Shown: in pieces, positions 1 through 8,742 of the stretch | Position numbering within the stretch: position 1 is the stretch's first letter | Layout: every line of letters starts with the position of its first letter | Assembly (NCBI GenBank): GCA_017853245.1 | Contig: JAFMJY010000016.1 | Span: forward strand, 1-33,271 | DNA length: 33,271 bases | DNA from: Burkholderiales bacterium | GTDB taxonomy: Bacteria > Pseudomonadota > Gammaproteobacteria > Burkholderiales > Usitatibacteraceae | Direction of reading: 5' to 3' | Made by a program: the position numbers and the translations under genes | The notes under the pieces: model-generated | The model's database searches: none | What the model saw: only the letters and a program-made list of their open reading frames with translations | What the model was told of the DNA's origin: nothing

Positions 1-20
1 CTCGCGGGAGGGCGTTCCCG

Positions 21-380
21 TCAGTGGGCGATGGTGGCCTTGACCTGGTTCGCGATCGCCGCGAAGCCGGCCTTGTCCATCACGGCGAGGTCGGCGAGGA
101 CCTTGCGGTCGATCTCGATCTTCGCCTTCTTCATGCCGGCCATGAACGCGCTGTAGCTCATGCCCAGTTCGCGCACCGCCGCGTTGATGCGGGCGATCCA
201 CAGGGCACGAAACACGCGCTTCTTGTTGCGGCGGTCGCGGTAGGCGTACTGCCCCGCCTTCATCACCGCTTCCTTGGCGATGCGGTAGACGTTACCCCGG
301 CGGCCGCGGAACCCCTTGGCCTTCGCGAGAACCTTTTTGTGGCGCGCGCGCGCCGTTACGCCTCGTTTTACGCGTGGCAT
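21..380 (-). CDS. rplT: 50S ribosomal protein L20
   Basis: This 119-residue protein is ribosomal protein L20, which binds 23S rRNA early in assembly of the large subunit. The start [16 protein letters not shown], the [16 protein letters not shown] segment near residues 24-39 and the central [19 protein letters not shown] block are diagnostic. The length is typical of the family. The ATG is preceded by AAGGAG at a normal distance. It is the last gene of thrS-infC-rpmI-rplT inside the window, 12 bases after rpmI, so the two are surely co-translated from one message. In enterobacteria L20 represses rpmI and rplT translation by binding the leader upstream of rpmI, and a structured candidate leader is present here at 622-654. 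Identification is essentially certain. Confidence 0.98.
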   Translation of the reverse strand: MPRVKRGVTARARHKKVLAKAKGFRGRRGNVYRIAKEAVMKAGQYAYRDRRNKKRVFRALWIARINAAVRELGMSYSAFMAGMKKAKIEIDRKVLADLAVMDKAGFAAIANQVKATIAH

Positions 381-392
381 GGCTGGCGCTCC

Positions 393-590
393 TTATGCGT
401 ACGGAAGCATGGCCTTCACGTGGGCGACGTCGGTCTTGTGGACCCCCGCCGAGCCGCGCAGCTGCCGCTTCGTCTTCGTGGTTTTCTTGGTGAGGATGTG
501 GCGCTTGCCCGCCTGGCCACGCTTCACGGAGCCGCCTGCGCGGACCTTGAAGCGCTTGGCGGCGCCACTCTTGGTCTTCATCTTGGGCAT
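393..590 (-). CDS. rpmI: 50S ribosomal protein L35
   Basis: A 65-residue, very basic protein beginning [20 protein letters not shown] matches ribosomal protein L35 over its whole length, including the [18 protein letters not shown] core. It is a small structural component of the large ribosomal subunit. A strong Shine-Dalgarno (AAGGAGGG) sits just upstream of the ATG. It lies between infC and rplT, as in nearly all proteobacteria. The 109-base gap separating it from infC is larger than the other gaps in this operon and holds an inverted-repeat structure that could mediate L20 autoregulation. Confidence 0.98.
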   Translation of the reverse strand: MPKMKTKSGAAKRFKVRAGGSVKRGQAGKRHILTKKTTKTKRQLRGSAGVHKTDVAHVKAMLPYA

Positions 591-621
591 GGTTGCCCTC
601 CTTTTCCCTACGTTGGCGCAG

Positions 622-654
622 CAGGTGGCGGAACCGTTCCGCGCTTGGTACCTG
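622..654 (-). promoter_or_regulatory. candidate L20-type autoregulatory leader upstream of rpmI
   Basis: On the minus strand the infC-rpmI gap contains a nested inverted repeat. GCGGAAC/GTTCCGC (628-642, one central base) is enclosed by CAGGT/ACCTG (650-654 with 622-626). It lies about 30-60 bases before the rpmI ATG, where L20 binds in Escherichia coli. The repeat is seen directly. The link to L20 is inferred from position only. Confidence 0.35.
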
Positions 655-699
655 AAGTCGCCTTATTCCCGCCCGCTACCGCAGGCGTCCCTGCAAAAC

Positions 700-1224
700 T
701 CAGTGCTTCTTCTTCGGGGCCACGATCATGATCATCTGGCGCCCTTCCAGCTTGGGCCACTGCTCGACCACCCCGAGCGCGGAGAGGTCCGCTTCCACAC
801 GCTTCAAGAGCGCCACCCCCAGCTCCTGGTGGGCCATCTCGCGACCACGGAATCGCAGCGTGATCTTGGTCTTGTCGCCTTCGGTCAGGAACCGTATCAA
901 GTTGCGGAGCTTGATCTGGTAATCGCCTTCGTCGGTTCCAGGCCGGAACTTGATTTCCTTCACCTGGATCTGCTTTTGCTTGAGCTTTGCCTCGTGGGCT
1001 TTCTTGCTCTCCCGGTACTTGAACTTGCCGTAGTCCATCAAACGGCAAACCGGGGGAACGGCCATCGGGGCAATTTCGACGAGGTCGACTTCGGCTTCCT
1101 CAGCGAGCCTCATGGCCTCCAGGACCGGGACAATGCCCAACTGGTCGCCTTCCACCCCAACCAGGCGAACCTGGGGGGCATTGATCTCGCCGTTGATGCG
1201 GACCGACTTGTTATCGTGTGCGAT
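700..1224 (-). CDS. infC: translation initiation factor IF-3, AUC start codon
   Basis: IF-3 keeps ribosomal subunits apart and proofreads the start codon and initiator tRNA. The protein reads [15 protein letters not shown], then [14 protein letters not shown] in the N domain, then [20 protein letters not shown] and [13 protein letters not shown] in the C domain, ending PKKKH. A GTG at 1155 would delete the conserved RINGEI block, so it is not the start. No ATG, GTG or TTG exists upstream before the in-frame stop. The best start is ATC at 1224, giving 174 residues, with GGGAGG nine bases upstream. ATT at 1233 is the only other candidate but directly abuts the Shine-Dalgarno. Non-canonical AUU/AUC/AUA starts on infC are the known basis of IF-3 autoregulation. 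It lies 89 bases downstream of thrS in the same operon. Confidence 0.95.
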   Translation of the reverse strand: MAHDNKSVRINGEINAPQVRLVGVEGDQLGIVPVLEAMRLAEEAEVDLVEIAPMAVPPVCRLMDYGKFKYRESKKAHEAKLKQKQIQVKEIKFRPGTDEGDYQIKLRNLIRFLTEGDKTKITLRFRGREMAHQELGVALLKRVEADLSALGVVEQWPKLEGRQMIMIVAPKKKH

Positions 1225-1313
1225 GCGCGGAATCCTCCCTAAAAATCAACTACTTAGTGAGGATTGTGCATGTTGAATCGAGCTTCAGTCCCCACCCCCT
1301 TTGGTTCGTGCGG

Positions 1314-3221
1314 TCAACGACGCTCCGCGATTTCGGCCTGAAGGCGCGAGATGAACGACTCGAGGGATTCGGGCGCCAGGTTTTCCCCTGCGCGGGTCCT
1401 TGCCGAGACGGTGCGGGCTGCCACTTCCTTGTCACCCAACACCAGCTGGTAAGGAAGCTTTTGAACGCTATGTTCCCGAATTTTATAGTTAATTTTCTCG
1501 TTCCGCAAATCGGATTCGGCCCGGATTCCCGCGTTCCGAAGGGCCTCCACGACCTCCCTGACATAGGCCTCCTGCCGGTCCGTGACGTTCATGGCCACCA
1601 CCTGCACGGGAGCCAGCCAAAGCGGCAGGGCCCCGGCATGGTTCTCGATCAGGATGCCGATGAATCGCTCCAGGGACCCCACGATGGCCCGGTGCAGCAT
1701 GACGGGATGCTTGCGTGAATTGTCCTCGTCAACGAACTCGGCGCCAAGGCGCACGGGCATGTTGAAGTCCACCTGCATCGTTCCGCACTGCCAGAGGCGG
1801 CCGATGGCGTCCTTGAGCGAGTACTCGATCTTGGGGCCGTAAAACGCCCCCTCGCCCGGGGACAGGGTGTAGTCGCAACCGGATTGGCGCAGCGATTCGA
1901 TGATGGCTGCCTCGGCCTTGTCCCACAGCTCGTCGGAGCCCACGCGCTTCTCCGGCCGCGTGGCCACCTTGTAGACGATGTCCGTGAAGCCGAAGTCAGC
2001 GTAGACCTTCTTCAGCAGCGTCGTGAACGCCGCGCATTCGGGCTGAATCTGGTTCTCGGTGCAGAAGATGTGGCCGTCGTCCTGCGTGAAGCCCCGCACG
2101 CGCATGATCCCGTGCAGTGCGCCCGAGGGCTCGTTGCGATGGCAGGAGCCGAACTCGCCGAAACGCAGCGGCAGGTCCCGGTAGCTGCGGATGCCGCGGT
2201 TGAAAATCTGGAGGTGCCCCGGGCAGTTCATCGGCTTGATCGCGAAGTCGCGCTTCTCCGACTCCGTGGTGAACATGTTGTCCTTGTAGTTCTCCCAGTG
2301 GCCGCTTTTCTCCCACAGGGTGCGGTCCAGGATCTGGGGGCACCGCACCTCCTGATAGCCGTTGTCCTGGTACACCCGGCGCAGGTATTGCTCCACCTGC
2401 TGCCAGATCACCCAGCCCTTTGGGTGCCAGAAGACGAGGCCGGGAGCTTCTTCCTGCAGGTGAAAGAGGCCGAGCGCCGTGCCGAGGCGACGGTGGTCGC
2501 GCTTCTCCGCCTCCTCCAGCATGTGGAGGTAAGCCTCCTGCTCTTCCTTCTTCGCCCAAGCCGTGCCGTAGACACGCTGGAGCATTTCGTTCTTCGAGTC
2601 TCCTCGCCAATAGGCGCCGGCCACCTTCATCAGCTTGAAGACCTTGAGCTTGCCGGTGGAGGGCACGTGCGGCCCGCGGCAGAGGTCGACGAAATCCCCC
2701 TCGCGGTAGAGCGAGATGTCCTCGTTGGACGGAATGGCCGCGATGATCTCCGCCTTGTACTTCTCGCCGATCGAGTGAAAGAAATTCACCGCGTCATCGC
2801 GCTTCCAGACCTCGCGCGAGACCGGGATGTCCTTTTTCGCAAGCTCCGCCATGCGCTTCTCGATCGCCTCGAGGTCCTCGGGCGTGAAAGCGCGCTTGTA
2901 GGCGAAGTCGTAATAGAAACCGTTTTCGATTACCGGGCCGATGGTGACCTGCGCCTCGGGAAAGAGCTCCTTCACCGCATAGGCAAGCAGGTGCGCGGTG
3001 GAGTGGCGAATGATCTCCAGGCCATCGGCGTCCTTGTCCGTGACGATCGCAAGTTGAGCGTCGCGGTCGATCGTGAACGAGGTGTCGACCAGCTTGCCGT
3101 CCACCTTGCCTGCCAGCGCCGCTTTGGCGAGGCCGGGGCCGATACTCGCCGCCACTTCCGCTACGGTGACGGGCTTATCGAAAGACCGGACCGACTGGTC
3201 CGGCAACGTGACTGCAACCAT
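1314..3221 (-). CDS. thrS: threonyl-tRNA synthetase
   Basis: This class II synthetase charges tRNA-Thr in the cytoplasm. The 635-residue chain has an N-terminal TGS domain ([14 protein letters not shown] to about residue 62) and an editing domain with the [16 protein letters not shown] zinc/editing motif. The catalytic core contains [10 protein letters not shown] and RYRDLP-type sequence, followed by a C-terminal anticodon-binding domain ending in EIAERR. An in-frame extension to 3260 exists, but ATG 3221 gives the family-standard N-terminus and has a GAGG upstream. It heads thrS-infC-rpmI-rplT. Only about 40 bases separate its ATG from an intrinsic terminator at 3256-3286. No promoter is visible in that gap, so read-through from upstream is likely to matter for its expression. 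Confidence 0.98.
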   Translation of the reverse strand: MVAVTLPDQSVRSFDKPVTVAEVAASIGPGLAKAALAGKVDGKLVDTSFTIDRDAQLAIVTDKDADGLEIIRHSTAHLLAYAVKELFPEAQVTIGPVIENGFYYDFAYKRAFTPEDLEAIEKRMAELAKKDIPVSREVWKRDDAVNFFHSIGEKYKAEIIAAIPSNEDISLYREGDFVDLCRGPHVPSTGKLKVFKLMKVAGAYWRGDSKNEMLQRVYGTAWAKKEEQEAYLHMLEEAEKRDHRRLGTALGLFHLQEEAPGLVFWHPKGWVIWQQVEQYLRRVYQDNGYQEVRCPQILDRTLWEKSGHWENYKDNMFTTESEKRDFAIKPMNCPGHLQIFNRGIRSYRDLPLRFGEFGSCHRNEPSGALHGIMRVRGFTQDDGHIFCTENQIQPECAAFTTLLKKVYADFGFTDIVYKVATRPEKRVGSDELWDKAEAAIIESLRQSGCDYTLSPGEGAFYGPKIEYSLKDAIGRLWQCGTMQVDFNMPVRLGAEFVDEDNSRKHPVMLHRAIVGSLERFIGILIENHAGALPLWLAPVQVVAMNVTDRQEAYVREVVEALRNAGIRAESDLRNEKINYKIREHSVQKLPYQLVLGDKEVAARTVSARTRAGENLAPESLESFISRLQAEIAERR

Positions 3222-3255
3222 GAATGACCTCAACCGGAGAAAAAGCCAGACTGAA

Positions 3256-3286
3256 AACAAAAAAAGCGCGGGAGGCCCGCGCTTTT
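3256..3286 (-). terminator. intrinsic terminator between tRNA-Val and thrS
   Basis: Read on the minus strand, GCGCGGG/CCCGCGC (3266-3282, three-base loop) forms a perfect 7-bp GC stem, extended by flanking A:T pairs. It is followed by a run of seven T residues and then TTTT after a G. It sits about 120 bases beyond the 3' end of tRNA-Val and 41 bases before the thrS ATG. It should end the tRNA transcript and may attenuate transcription into thrS. Confidence 0.88.
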
Positions 3287-3408
3287 CGTGAAGAAAGGAC
3301 AGCAGCCGCCTCGATCAGCGATCCTGGAACCCTCGCGTCGGCGGTCTCATAACCATGTCCAGCCCTTTCTCTCGCCTGGCAGTGCCGCCAAGGCGGCCTG
3401 CGAAGAAG

Positions 3409-3485
3409 TGGTAGGCGCGATTGGACTCGAACCAACGACCCCCACCATGTCAAGGTGGTGCTCTAACCAACTGAGCTACGCGCCT
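3409..3485 (-). tRNA. tRNA-Val (anticodon GAC)
   Basis: A complete 77-nt tRNA on the minus strand. Acceptor AGGCGCG pairs with CGCGCCT, followed by discriminator A and an encoded CCA. The D arm is GCTCAGTTGGTTAGAGC. The anticodon stem CCACC/GGTGG encloses TTGACAT with anticodon GAC, and the T arm is GTTGG-TTCGAGT-CCAAT. It reads valine GUC codons and, by wobble, GUU. Its arms match the well-known enterobacterial tRNA-Val(GAC) closely. It lies between relA and thrS, an arrangement common in betaproteobacteria. Confidence 0.98.
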
Positions 3486-3527
3486 ACAGAAGCGCCGAAT
3501 TATAGCGGAGATCGAGCCGCCAGCAGG
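3486..3527 (-). promoter_or_regulatory. promoter of tRNA-Val with GC-rich discriminator
   Basis: A perfect TATAAT lies at 3499-3504 on the minus strand, followed by TCGGCGC, and the mature tRNA begins 14 bases further on. The -35 region is poor (CCTGCT at 17 bp spacing). A GC-rich discriminator is the known signature of stable-RNA promoters inhibited by ppGpp/DksA. The -10 and discriminator are seen; stringent control is inferred. Confidence 0.65.
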
Positions 3528-3537
3528 AGCGGGCTCG

Positions 3538-5658
3538 CTACCGGCGGTGCGCTGCATCCACCCCCGGCACTTCACGAACCTGCCGCAGCACACGCTGGAT
3601 GCCGTCCGAATCGCTCACCTGAACCGTAAAACGCATAAAGGCCTGGGCTCCGCGTGAGAGGGTATTCACCGCGGTGACGTTGATGCGCTCCCGGGCGATG
3701 GCTTCGGAGATGTCGCGCAGCAACCCCTGGCGATCCGAGGCGACGACATCGATGTCGGCCGAGAACCCCGCCCCCTCCGCCCTGCCCCAATCCGCCGTCA
3801 TCACGCGATCCTGCTGACTTTCCTGCAGGCCGCGCACGTTCACGCAATCCGCCCGGTGCACCATCACGCCGCGGGAGCGAGTGACGAAGCCCACGATCGG
3901 ATCGGGCGGCACCGGCTTGCAGCAGCGCGCCATCTGGGTGGCGATGTTATTCACGCCCAGCACCATCACGCCGGAAGACATTGCGCGAGACACCGGGGCC
4001 GAAACGAAAGGGGTAGCCTGAGGCTGCGGCGGGCCCACGGGCTCGCCCCGCACCGCGATCTCGATCTGGCGCTGCGTCACTTCCCCGCGGCCCAGCGCCG
4101 CCAGAAGTTCCTCGACCCGCGGGAACCCGCAGGCATCGGCGATGCGCTCGTGCGCAAACGCCGTGGCGCCCAGGCGCGCCAACTCCTTGTCCAACGCTGC
4201 CCGGCCGCTGGCCACATCCTGCTCGAAATCCTCCGCTCGGAACCACGCCCGAACTTTCGCCAGCGCGCGCCCACTCGCCAGATAGCCGCTGGAGAGCCAA
4301 TCCCGTGACGGGCCACCCTGTTTCGCCGCCAGAATCTCAACGCGCTGGGCGTTTTGCAGCCGCGTGGTGAGCGGCACCATCGCGCCATCGACCTTGGCGC
4401 CCCGGCAACGATGGCCAAGGTCCGTATGCACCGCGTAAGCAAAGTCGAGCGGCGTCGACCCGGCGGGGAGATCCACGACCTTGCCCTGCGGGGTCAACAC
4501 GTAAATCGTGTCTTCGAAGAGCCCGCGCCCGCCGCGCGTCGCACCCGCCACATCCGCGCGCCAGGCGATCACTTCCCTCAGCCACGCGATCTTGGCGTCG
4601 AACTTCTCGTCGGCGCGGCGGCCCTCCTTGTAGCGCCAGTGCGCTGCGACCCCCAGCTCGGACTGGTGGTGCATATCCTCCGTGCGGATCTGCACTTCGA
4701 GGGTTCGCCCCTCGGGCCCCGTGACCGCCGTGTGCAACGAGCGGTAATCGTTCGCCTTCGGGCTGGCGATGTAGTCGTCGAACTCGCCTTCGATAGGGGT
4801 CCACAGGTCGTGCACCACGCCCAGCACCGTGTAGCACTCCCGCACACCCTTCACGATCACGCGCACGGCGCGAATGTCATGGAGCCGCTCGAAGGGCAGG
4901 TTCTTGCCGCGCATCTTCTTCAGGATCGAGTAGAGGTGCTTGGGCCGTCCCTGGATCGTGGCGTCGATTCCCATGCCGGCGAGCTCGTGCCTTAGTGTCT
5001 CGATCACGCGGGCAATGTAGGCCTCGCGGTCCTGGCGTCGCTCATCGAGCTGGCCGGCGATGGTCTTGTAGAGATCCGGCTCGGTGAAACGGAACGCGAG
5101 GTCTTCCAGCTCCCATTTGAGCTGCGACACGCCGAGGCGATTGGCGAGCGGCGCGAAAAGCTCGAGTGTTTCCTCCCCCGCCGTTTGACGCGCGGCGCCC
5201 GCGTCTTTCGTGAGGCCACGGAGGAACACCACGCGTTCGGCCAGCTTGATCAGCACCACGCGCACGTCCTCCGCGATCGCGAGCAGCATCTTGCGCACGC
5301 GCTCGGGGTCGGACTTGCTGGACGAGAGCGCCTCGATGCGCCCCGCCCGCGAAAGGCCTCGCAGGAGGCCGGCGAGCTCCGCGCCGAATGCGGATTCGAT
5401 GGCGGCGAGGTCAATTTCCTCCGGCGCGAGGGCGCCGCTGATCAGCGCCGCGCCCACCGTTTCCGGATCCGCGCCCTGCGAAAGCAGCAATTGCGCTACG
5501 GAAGCCGCGCGGTCGAACGCCACCTGCCGGCCCGAGGCAACGCAGCTTCCGCGCGCGAGGGACAGTGCCCGCAGGGCGGGGTCGGCATGGGCTTCGCCGA
5601 AGGCCGCCCGAAAGGCGGACTCCAGCGTTGCGGCGTCGGGGGCCAAGGTGAGCGTCAT
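3538..5658 (-). CDS. relA: (p)ppGpp synthetase RelA, monofunctional type
   Basis: This 706-residue long RelA/SpoT-family protein makes (p)ppGpp from ATP and GTP or GDP during starvation. Domains in order: a degenerate HD hydrolase region (about 30-180), a synthetase domain (about 235-350, with GRPKHLYSILKKM, EFDDYIASPKANDYRSLHT and LEVQIRTEDMHHQSELG), a TGS domain (about 380-440, YVLTPQGKVVDLPAGSTPLD), a zinc-finger-like CCKPVPPDPIVGF segment, and a C-terminal ACT domain. The hydrolase region has no HD motif: the expected place reads AALISGALAPEE. This fits RelA and argues against bifunctional SpoT. No Shine-Dalgarno precedes ATG 5658, and a TAAAAT at 5665-5670 could place the transcript start close to the ATG. 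tRNA-Val follows 52 bases downstream. Confidence 0.95.
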   Translation of the reverse strand: MTLTLAPDAATLESAFRAAFGEAHADPALRALSLARGSCVASGRQVAFDRAASVAQLLLSQGADPETVGAALISGALAPEEIDLAAIESAFGAELAGLLRGLSRAGRIEALSSSKSDPERVRKMLLAIAEDVRVVLIKLAERVVFLRGLTKDAGAARQTAGEETLELFAPLANRLGVSQLKWELEDLAFRFTEPDLYKTIAGQLDERRQDREAYIARVIETLRHELAGMGIDATIQGRPKHLYSILKKMRGKNLPFERLHDIRAVRVIVKGVRECYTVLGVVHDLWTPIEGEFDDYIASPKANDYRSLHTAVTGPEGRTLEVQIRTEDMHHQSELGVAAHWRYKEGRRADEKFDAKIAWLREVIAWRADVAGATRGGRGLFEDTIYVLTPQGKVVDLPAGSTPLDFAYAVHTDLGHRCRGAKVDGAMVPLTTRLQNAQRVEILAAKQGGPSRDWLSSGYLASGRALAKVRAWFRAEDFEQDVASGRAALDKELARLGATAFAHERIADACGFPRVEELLAALGRGEVTQRQIEIAVRGEPVGPPQPQATPFVSAPVSRAMSSGVMVLGVNNIATQMARCCKPVPPDPIVGFVTRSRGVMVHRADCVNVRGLQESQQDRVMTADWGRAEGAGFSADIDVVASDRQGLLRDISEAIARERINVTAVNTLSRGAQAFMRFTVQVSDSDGIQRVLRQVREVPGVDAAHRR

Positions 5659-5722
5659 GGGCGCATTTTAGAGTTTAGTCGCCGTGACGCGCTTGATCGC
5701 TCGCATCCCCTCCCGGTGGGTA

Positions 5723-8068
5723 TCACCGCTCGCGCTCGCTCCAGTAGCGGCGCCGCGTGACCAGCGGGAACACCACCGGCCGCTGGTCTCCCCCGCCCGG
5801 CAACGCCACCCGCAGCGCGCCTGACACATCCGTACGATGGCAGGCAATTCCGCGTGCCTCGTAGCGTTGCAGCACCTCCGGTGCCGGGTGACGAAATCGG
5901 TTCGCCCATCCCGCGGAAAACACCGCATCGCCTGGCTGAACCGCCGAGAGAAAGGGTTCGGTCGACGACGTTTTCGACCCATGGTGCGGCACGATCAGCA
6001 CGTCCGAGCGCAGCAGATCGCCGTATTGCCGCGCAAGCGCGAATTCCGCCCGCTTCTCGATATCGCCCGTGAGCAGCACTGCGCCGCCGGCGGTGGCCAC
6101 GCGAATCACGCACGACTGGTCGTTCCCTCGCACGGGGGGCTCGGCCCAGGCCCCGGGATCCGGATGCAACACGGTGAAGCGGACACCATCCCACTCCCAA
6201 TCGCCGGGGGCGATGCAGGGCAATGACAGGGGCACCAACGCGTGCAGCGGGTCTTCCCAGGCCAGTGGGCTGAGCATCCACCCCGGCTGGCGCTCGATGG
6301 CCACCGAGAACGCCCCACCCAAATGATCGTCATCCGCATGCGTGACGACGAGGCCATCCAACCTCCGAACGCCCTCCCCGCGAAGGAACGGCACCACAAC
6401 GCGATCGCCCGCGTCGGAATCCGGCCCCCAGGAGGGGCCGGCGTCGTAGGCGAGCGCATGGTTCGTTGTGCGAATCACCACGGCAAGGCCCTGCCCGACA
6501 TCGAGCACATCCACCCACGCTTCGCCGGGTGACGGCGACGGCGGGCGGTAGAGCAGGGTTGGCAGCAGCAGCACGATGCCGATGGCGCGCAGCGGCACCC
6601 CCCTCGGCAGCAGCAAGAGCGCGCCACCCGCTGCCGCCAGCGCGGCGAGCGAGAGCGGTGGCGCCGGGTTCTCCACCACCGCCCACGACAGGGACGCGAG
6701 CGGACGCAAGATGGCCATGAGCCAAGTGAGCGCAGCGTCCGCCCACGGCAGCAGCCACTCCAGCCCCGGCAGGCAGCCCAGCATCGACAACGGCACCACG
6801 ACGAGGCTCACGACCGGGATGGCGACCGCATTGGCAAGCGGCGAGACCACCGCGGCTTCCCCGAAGAGCAGTGCCAGCGCCGGCCACAGCGCGATGGTGA
6901 CCGCAGCCTGCGCGGCGATGGCCCCGGCAAGCCAGCCCGGCTGACCCACGCGACCGGCGGTGACCGCGAGCAGCGCGCCGACGGCGCCGAACGACAACCA
7001 GAAGCCCGGCGCCAGCACCGCCCAGGGGTCGAGCAGCAGCACGGCGATTGCCGCGATCGACAGAATCAACGACGGCCGGGCATTCGACGCGAAGGCCAGG
7101 CTCGCGGCCGCAACGGCGAGCATGACGAGGGTGCGCTGCGCGGGAACGCCGTAACCCGCGATGAGTGTGTAGGCGAGCGCGGCCAGCAGCCCCGCCACCG
7201 CCGCGACGCTTCGGGCTGGCACGGCACGCACCAGCGCCGGGACCCACGACCACAGGCGCAGCACGATTGCCCCCGCGAGCGTGGCGAACATCGTGACATG
7301 CAGCCCCGAGATGCTCATCAGGTGGCCCACGCCCGTGCGCCAGAACACGCGCCAATCCTCGCGCGTGATGGAGGCCTGATCGCCAAGCACCAGGGCTACG
7401 ATGACACCGGCCTGCGTCGATTCGCCCAGCGTTTCCAGCAACCGATCCCGCAGCAGCCCCCGCGCCCGATGCAACGTTTGCGGCCAACCCGCCTCGTGCT
7501 CAGCCAGCCGTTCAGGCGCCGGAGCGGGCCGGACGTAGCCCGTGGCACGAATGCCCCGTTGGAGAGCCCACGACTCGAACTCGAACCCGTGAGGATTGGC
7601 AAGGCCGCGTGGCCGGCGCAGGCGCACCGTCATCCGCCAGCGCTCCCCCGCCTGCACCGTCGGCATGGCGGAACCCGGCTTCGACGGCGCGTACCAGGTG
7701 ACGGAGACGAGGGACGGTAACGGGGCTTCCTCCGTCAGGACCGTTTTGGGCTGCAGCAGAAAACGGACCCCGCGATCGGTGCGGTGAGGAAGCCCGGCAA
7801 CCACCCCCTCCACAGTGATGTCTCGACCCTCCCCGGGCTTCGGCAACTCGTCGCCCAGCCGTTCGTGGGCGCGACCCGTGGCGAGGCCGACCCCGAGCGC
7901 CAAGCCGGCCGCGGCGAAGAGAACGACCCGAACCGGCCCACGGGCGCGCAGCGCGGGAAGCAGCGCGATCAGGCCACATGCCACGAGCGGCAACCAGGGC
8001 TCAACGAGCGAAGCCGAATGCTGGACCCAGCACGTGGCCAGAAGAAAGGCGATGGCAAAGGCGCGCAT
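5723..8068 (-). CDS. comEC: ComEC/Rec2 family DNA uptake channel protein
   Basis: ComEC is the inner-membrane channel that passes single-stranded DNA during natural transformation. The 781-residue protein shows an N-terminal membrane/DUF4131 region and a long multi-spanning Competence domain in the middle third (GVGHLMSISGLHVTMFATL, then many hydrophobic helices). A C-terminal metallo-beta-lactamase-like domain begins VDVLDVGQGLAVVIRT and carries the metal motif THADDDH and later VPHHGSK. ATG 8068 is preferred over an upstream GTG at 8089 because GGGAG sits six bases before it and the chain then opens directly with a membrane helix. It diverges from the DUF2062 gene. One such gene does not by itself show the organism is competent. 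Confidence 0.93.
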   Translation of the reverse strand: MRAFAIAFLLATCWVQHSASLVEPWLPLVACGLIALLPALRARGPVRVVLFAAAGLALGVGLATGRAHERLGDELPKPGEGRDITVEGVVAGLPHRTDRGVRFLLQPKTVLTEEAPLPSLVSVTWYAPSKPGSAMPTVQAGERWRMTVRLRRPRGLANPHGFEFESWALQRGIRATGYVRPAPAPERLAEHEAGWPQTLHRARGLLRDRLLETLGESTQAGVIVALVLGDQASITREDWRVFWRTGVGHLMSISGLHVTMFATLAGAIVLRLWSWVPALVRAVPARSVAAVAGLLAALAYTLIAGYGVPAQRTLVMLAVAAASLAFASNARPSLILSIAAIAVLLLDPWAVLAPGFWLSFGAVGALLAVTAGRVGQPGWLAGAIAAQAAVTIALWPALALLFGEAAVVSPLANAVAIPVVSLVVVPLSMLGCLPGLEWLLPWADAALTWLMAILRPLASLSWAVVENPAPPLSLAALAAAGGALLLLPRGVPLRAIGIVLLLPTLLYRPPSPSPGEAWVDVLDVGQGLAVVIRTTNHALAYDAGPSWGPDSDAGDRVVVPFLRGEGVRRLDGLVVTHADDDHLGGAFSVAIERQPGWMLSPLAWEDPLHALVPLSLPCIAPGDWEWDGVRFTVLHPDPGAWAEPPVRGNDQSCVIRVATAGGAVLLTGDIEKRAEFALARQYGDLLRSDVLIVPHHGSKTSSTEPFLSAVQPGDAVFSAGWANRFRHPAPEVLQRYEARGIACHRTDVSGALRVALPGGGDQRPVVFPLVTRRRYWSERER

Positions 8069-8181
8069 GCGGGCTCCCGCCCGGGGCACAATAGTCGGGC
8101 TGTTGTCTCAACGCACCGGAACTGTTTTGGCTGACCGACTGCGAACCCTCGGGTCGCTCGGCGGTCTCACTCCCCGAGCCG

Positions 8182-8742
8182 ATGATCCGCCGCAAACTCA
8201 AGCACTGGCTTCCCACCCCCGAGAGCATCCTGGAGACGCGATGGCTCCGCTGGGCGGCACCGGTGCTTTCCCACCCTCGCCTGTGGCACCTGCATCGCCG
8301 CGCCGTGGCGCTGGGTGTTGCGATCGGCCTGGTGACCGGGCTCTTTCCCGGCCCGTTCCAAATGATCAGCGCCACGCTGATCGCGATTCCTCTCCGGGCC
8401 AACATTCCCGCAGCGGTCTTCGCCACGCTCTACACCAACCCCATCACGTTTGTTCCGCTCTACATCCTTGCCTATCACGTCGGCGCCCTTTTCCTGGGCG
8501 GTGGCGGAACACCCGTCATTCCTCCCGAGATCACGTGGAGTTGGCAGGGGCTCACCCAACTGGTACCGGACCTCGTACGGTGGATTTCCTCGCTTGGCAC
8601 GACCCTGCTCCTCGGGCTGGCGATCCAGGGCGCCGTGTTCGCGGCGACGGGGTACGTGCTGACGATGGTCGTTTGGCGCGTGGCCGTCACCTGGGCGTGG
8701 CGAACCCGCCACGAGCGCCGGGCGCGCAAGCACCTCCCGTGA
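8182..8742 (+). CDS. DUF2062 domain membrane protein
   Basis: The 186-residue protein matches the DUF2062 family, whose function is not established. Seen in the sequence: a basic N-terminus (MIRRKLKHWLPTPES), the typical GVAIGLVTGLFPGPFQMISA and FATLYTNPITFVPLYILAYHVG segments forming hydrophobic helices, and a C-terminal membrane segment followed by a very basic tail. It is probably an inner-membrane protein. No good Shine-Dalgarno precedes the ATG. Its TGA overlaps the GTG start of the glycosylase gene (GTGA), and that gene in turn overlaps the acetyltransferase, so the three are translationally coupled. The context does not reveal its role. Confidence 0.88.
   Translation: MIRRKLKHWLPTPESILETRWLRWAAPVLSHPRLWHLHRRAVALGVAIGLVTGLFPGPFQMISATLIAIPLRANIPAAVFATLYTNPITFVPLYILAYHVGALFLGGGGTPVIPPEITWSWQGLTQLVPDLVRWISSLGTTLLLGLAIQGAVFAATGYVLTMVVWRVAVTWAWRTRHERRARKHLP

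Noticed and set aside
1884-3227. A 447-codon plus-strand frame antisense to thrS
   Set aside because: It is a shadow frame with low-complexity Arg/Val/Leu composition and no motif. ThrS on the other strand is certain.
7815-8738. Upstream extension of the AlkA-type glycosylase
   Set aside because: It overlaps the start of comEC and all of the DUF2062 gene and shows no homology. GTG 8739 gives the family N-terminus.
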